From NCBI GenBank assembly GCA_018055865.1, contig JAGPGR010000093.1, positions 1-7,178 of the forward strand: DNA of 7,178 nucleotides. The letters run 5' to 3'. The first letter of the stretch is position 1, and each line of letters begins with the position of its first letter. Shown one piece after another: positions 6,076 to 7,178 of this stretch. Source of the DNA: Paludibacteraceae bacterium. Lineage in GTDB: Bacteria > Bacteroidota > Bacteroidia > Bacteroidales > Paludibacteraceae. The translations under genes were made by a program, and so were the position numbers. The notes below the pieces were generated by a model. That model was not told where the DNA came from and made no database searches. It was given only the letters and a program-made list of their open reading frames with translations.

Positions 6076-6820
6076 GTTTCTACTGCTTGTTTTAGTTTTT
6101 CTTGTGAATCCATTTAACCGGATTTCAGCCCAGGACGAACTATTGATGATGGATGAAACCCAACAAATGTTCAACGACCAGCAGGTAGCGTCTCTCAGCC
6201 CTGACAGTATTCTGAGAGCCGAATTTAAAGCCGTAATCAAACCTCCCAAAAAAGAAGAAGTAGAACTTGGATTAACCTTTTTTCTGAGTTTATTGCTGAA
6301 TTTGCTCATGGTTTTTCTGATTATCAGAACGATATATTACCCCAACTACAGAAAACTTGATACCGTTTTCACCTTCGTGATGTTCAATGTATCTATTTTT
6401 CTGCTTATATCATTGCTCAATCAGATAAAAATCTCGATGGGGGCAGCTTTCGGACTTTTTGCCGTATTTACTATGCTCCGATATCGCACTGCAGGCATCA
6501 GCATAAAGGACATGACTTATTTGTTTATTTTTATTGCGTTGGGTTTGATCAGCGGTGTGCGCCTCCAGATTCATGATTTGCTCATTATCTACGGAGTTCT
6601 TTACGTGATGCTTTTCTTCCTGGATACCAGGTTCTTTATCAAACGCGAATCCACAAAAATCATATTTTTTGATAATATTGACCTGATACATGCTTCGAAA
6701 GAAAATGAGTTGATTGAAGAGCTGAAAACCCGAACCGGACTTGAAATTCATCGGGTTTCTATCGAAGATATTTCTTATCTGAGAGACAGCGCCACTATTA
6801 CAATCTATTATTACAACTGA
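6041..6820 (+). CDS. DUF4956 multi-pass membrane protein
   Basis: With ATG at 6041 the product has 259 residues and starts with a good signal sequence (KKF, then FLLLVLVFLV, cleavage near ISA/QDE at 30-31). An ATG at 5996 would add 15 residues ahead of it and is less likely. Residues 31-75 should be a short periplasmic stretch. About five membrane helices follow (78-97, 106-127, 131-147, 158-173, 178-198). Loops rich in R/K (RTIYYPNYRK, RYRTAGISIKD, RFFIKREST) fit the positive-inside rule and place the 60-residue C-terminal domain (200-259) in the cytosol. GAAFGLFAVFTMLRYRT with SIKDMTYLF (about 134-161) is the DUF4956 signature. Its start lies 35 bases inside the VTC gene and the next gene's ATG overlaps its TGA, so the three should be co-translated. 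DUF4956 often neighbours VTC genes; a role as membrane partner of the VTC enzyme is inference. Confidence 0.85.
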   Translation: MLKKFVTRHGIKFLLLVLVFLVNPFNRISAQDELLMMDETQQMFNDQQVASLSPDSILRAEFKAVIKPPKKEEVELGLTFFLSLLLNLLMVFLIIRTIYYPNYRKLDTVFTFVMFNVSIFLLISLLNQIKISMGAAFGLFAVFTMLRYRTAGISIKDMTYLFIFIALGLISGVRLQIHDLLIIYGVLYVMLFFLDTRFFIKRESTKIIFFDNIDLIHASKENELIEELKTRTGLEIHRVSIEDISYLRDSATITIYYYN

Positions 6821-7178
6821 TGAAAAATACAATATTTATTCTGTGTCTTTTTCTTGTTCTGATAAGCGAAAAAACAAGTGCACAAGCCGAATACGGAACG
6901 CGGACAAGTGTTGGTATTGAAAAAAAAACGGGTAAATGGAATTTTGAAGCAGACACCGAACTTCGCACTATTTACCTTTTAAGGTTGATAAACCGGTGGA
7001 GCATTGGGTTTGATGCCGAATACAAAATAGCCAAACCACTTGAAATAGGATTCGGATATACACTGATGAATGTACTCGACCAAAAATACCTCAACTATCA
7101 GTTCCGGAATCGGTTCAACGCGGGCATCACCGGTAAACAAAAATGGGGAAGATTTGATTTTTCACTTTCTGAAGGGCT
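6820..7178 (+). CDS. secreted DUF2490-like outer-membrane protein, 3' truncated by window
   Basis: ATG at 6820 overlaps the TGA of the DUF4956 gene (TGATG), and the frame stays open to the window edge, giving 119 residues. It begins with a signal peptide (KNTIFILCLFLVLISEKTSA, cleavage about residue 20). The mature part is rich in short amphipathic strands: GTRTSVGIEKKTGKWNFEAD, ELRTIYLL, NRWSIGFDAEYKIAKPLEIGFGYTLMN, YLNYQFRNRFNAGIT, WGRFDFSLSEG. This pattern (W/F-alternating strands, an early E-x-E-x-R segment, a Y-x-x-x-x-P-L-E-I-G-x-G-Y strand, then R-N-R-F) resembles DUF2490 outer-membrane barrels. Overlapping start and stop codons imply translational coupling with the DUF4956 gene, so it belongs to the cassette as its likely outer-membrane member. 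The family call is tentative because the C-terminus is missing; the coding call is strong. Confidence 0.75.
   Translation, partial: MKNTIFILCLFLVLISEKTSAQAEYGTRTSVGIEKKTGKWNFEADTELRTIYLLRLINRWSIGFDAEYKIAKPLEIGFGYTLMNVLDQKYLNYQFRNRFNAGITGKQKWGRFDFSLSEG

Noticed and set aside
5878..6309. 143-codon minus-strand open frame across the VTC/DUF4956 junction
   Set aside because: Antisense to two recognised genes, Ser/Asn-rich with no family match, and would run head-on against the cassette.
6410..6832. 140-codon minus-strand open frame opposite the DUF4956 gene
   Set aside because: Antisense to the conserved DUF4956 membrane segments, no domain signature.
1..7178. CRISPR arrays, tRNA or rRNA genes, insertion sequences with terminal repeats
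   Set aside because: Looked for spaced direct repeats, tRNA-like folds with a CCA or T-arm motif, and transposase signatures on both strands; none seen.

Overview
This 7.2 kb window looks chromosomal and comes from a Bacteroidota (Bacteroidales-like) bacterium. The evidence is AT-rich spacers, -7 boxes of the form TAnnTTTG instead of sigma70 sites, no Shine-Dalgarno sequences, a lipid A gene order typical of the phylum (HD-domain protein, lpxD, lpxC), a PorT-type outer-membrane barrel, and the VTC/DUF4956 gene pair. Species cannot be read from the sequence.

The left two thirds (positions 1 to 5039) is transcribed leftward on the minus strand. In order of transcription it holds a small secreted outer-membrane beta-barrel protein, pepD (Xaa-His dipeptidase, 12 bases downstream), a 165-base spacer with a GC-rich repeat-like element, a SAMHD1/dGTPase-like HD phosphohydrolase, lpxD, a decayed four-helix-bundle (S23/IVS-type) gene, and the first 12 codons of what is probably lpxC at the window edge. 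The pseudogene lies between lpxD and lpxC, which are normally adjacent, and it can be reconstructed across three frames and several nonsense codons.

A 277-base divergent spacer (5040 to 5316) carries TAnnTTTG promoter elements facing both ways. On its right, a rightward, translationally coupled cassette starts: a VTC-domain polyphosphate-polymerase-like protein (TTG start), a DUF4956 multi-pass inner-membrane protein whose start lies inside the VTC gene, and a secreted beta-barrel-like protein resembling DUF2490 whose ATG overlaps the preceding TGA and which runs off the window.

The left block does envelope lipid A synthesis plus nucleotide and dipeptide housekeeping. The right cassette is the least understood part: its layout suggests a cytosolic VTC catalytic domain, a membrane partner with a cytosolic tail, and an outer-membrane component, so it may be a cell-envelope phosphate-polymer system. 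That function is inference.
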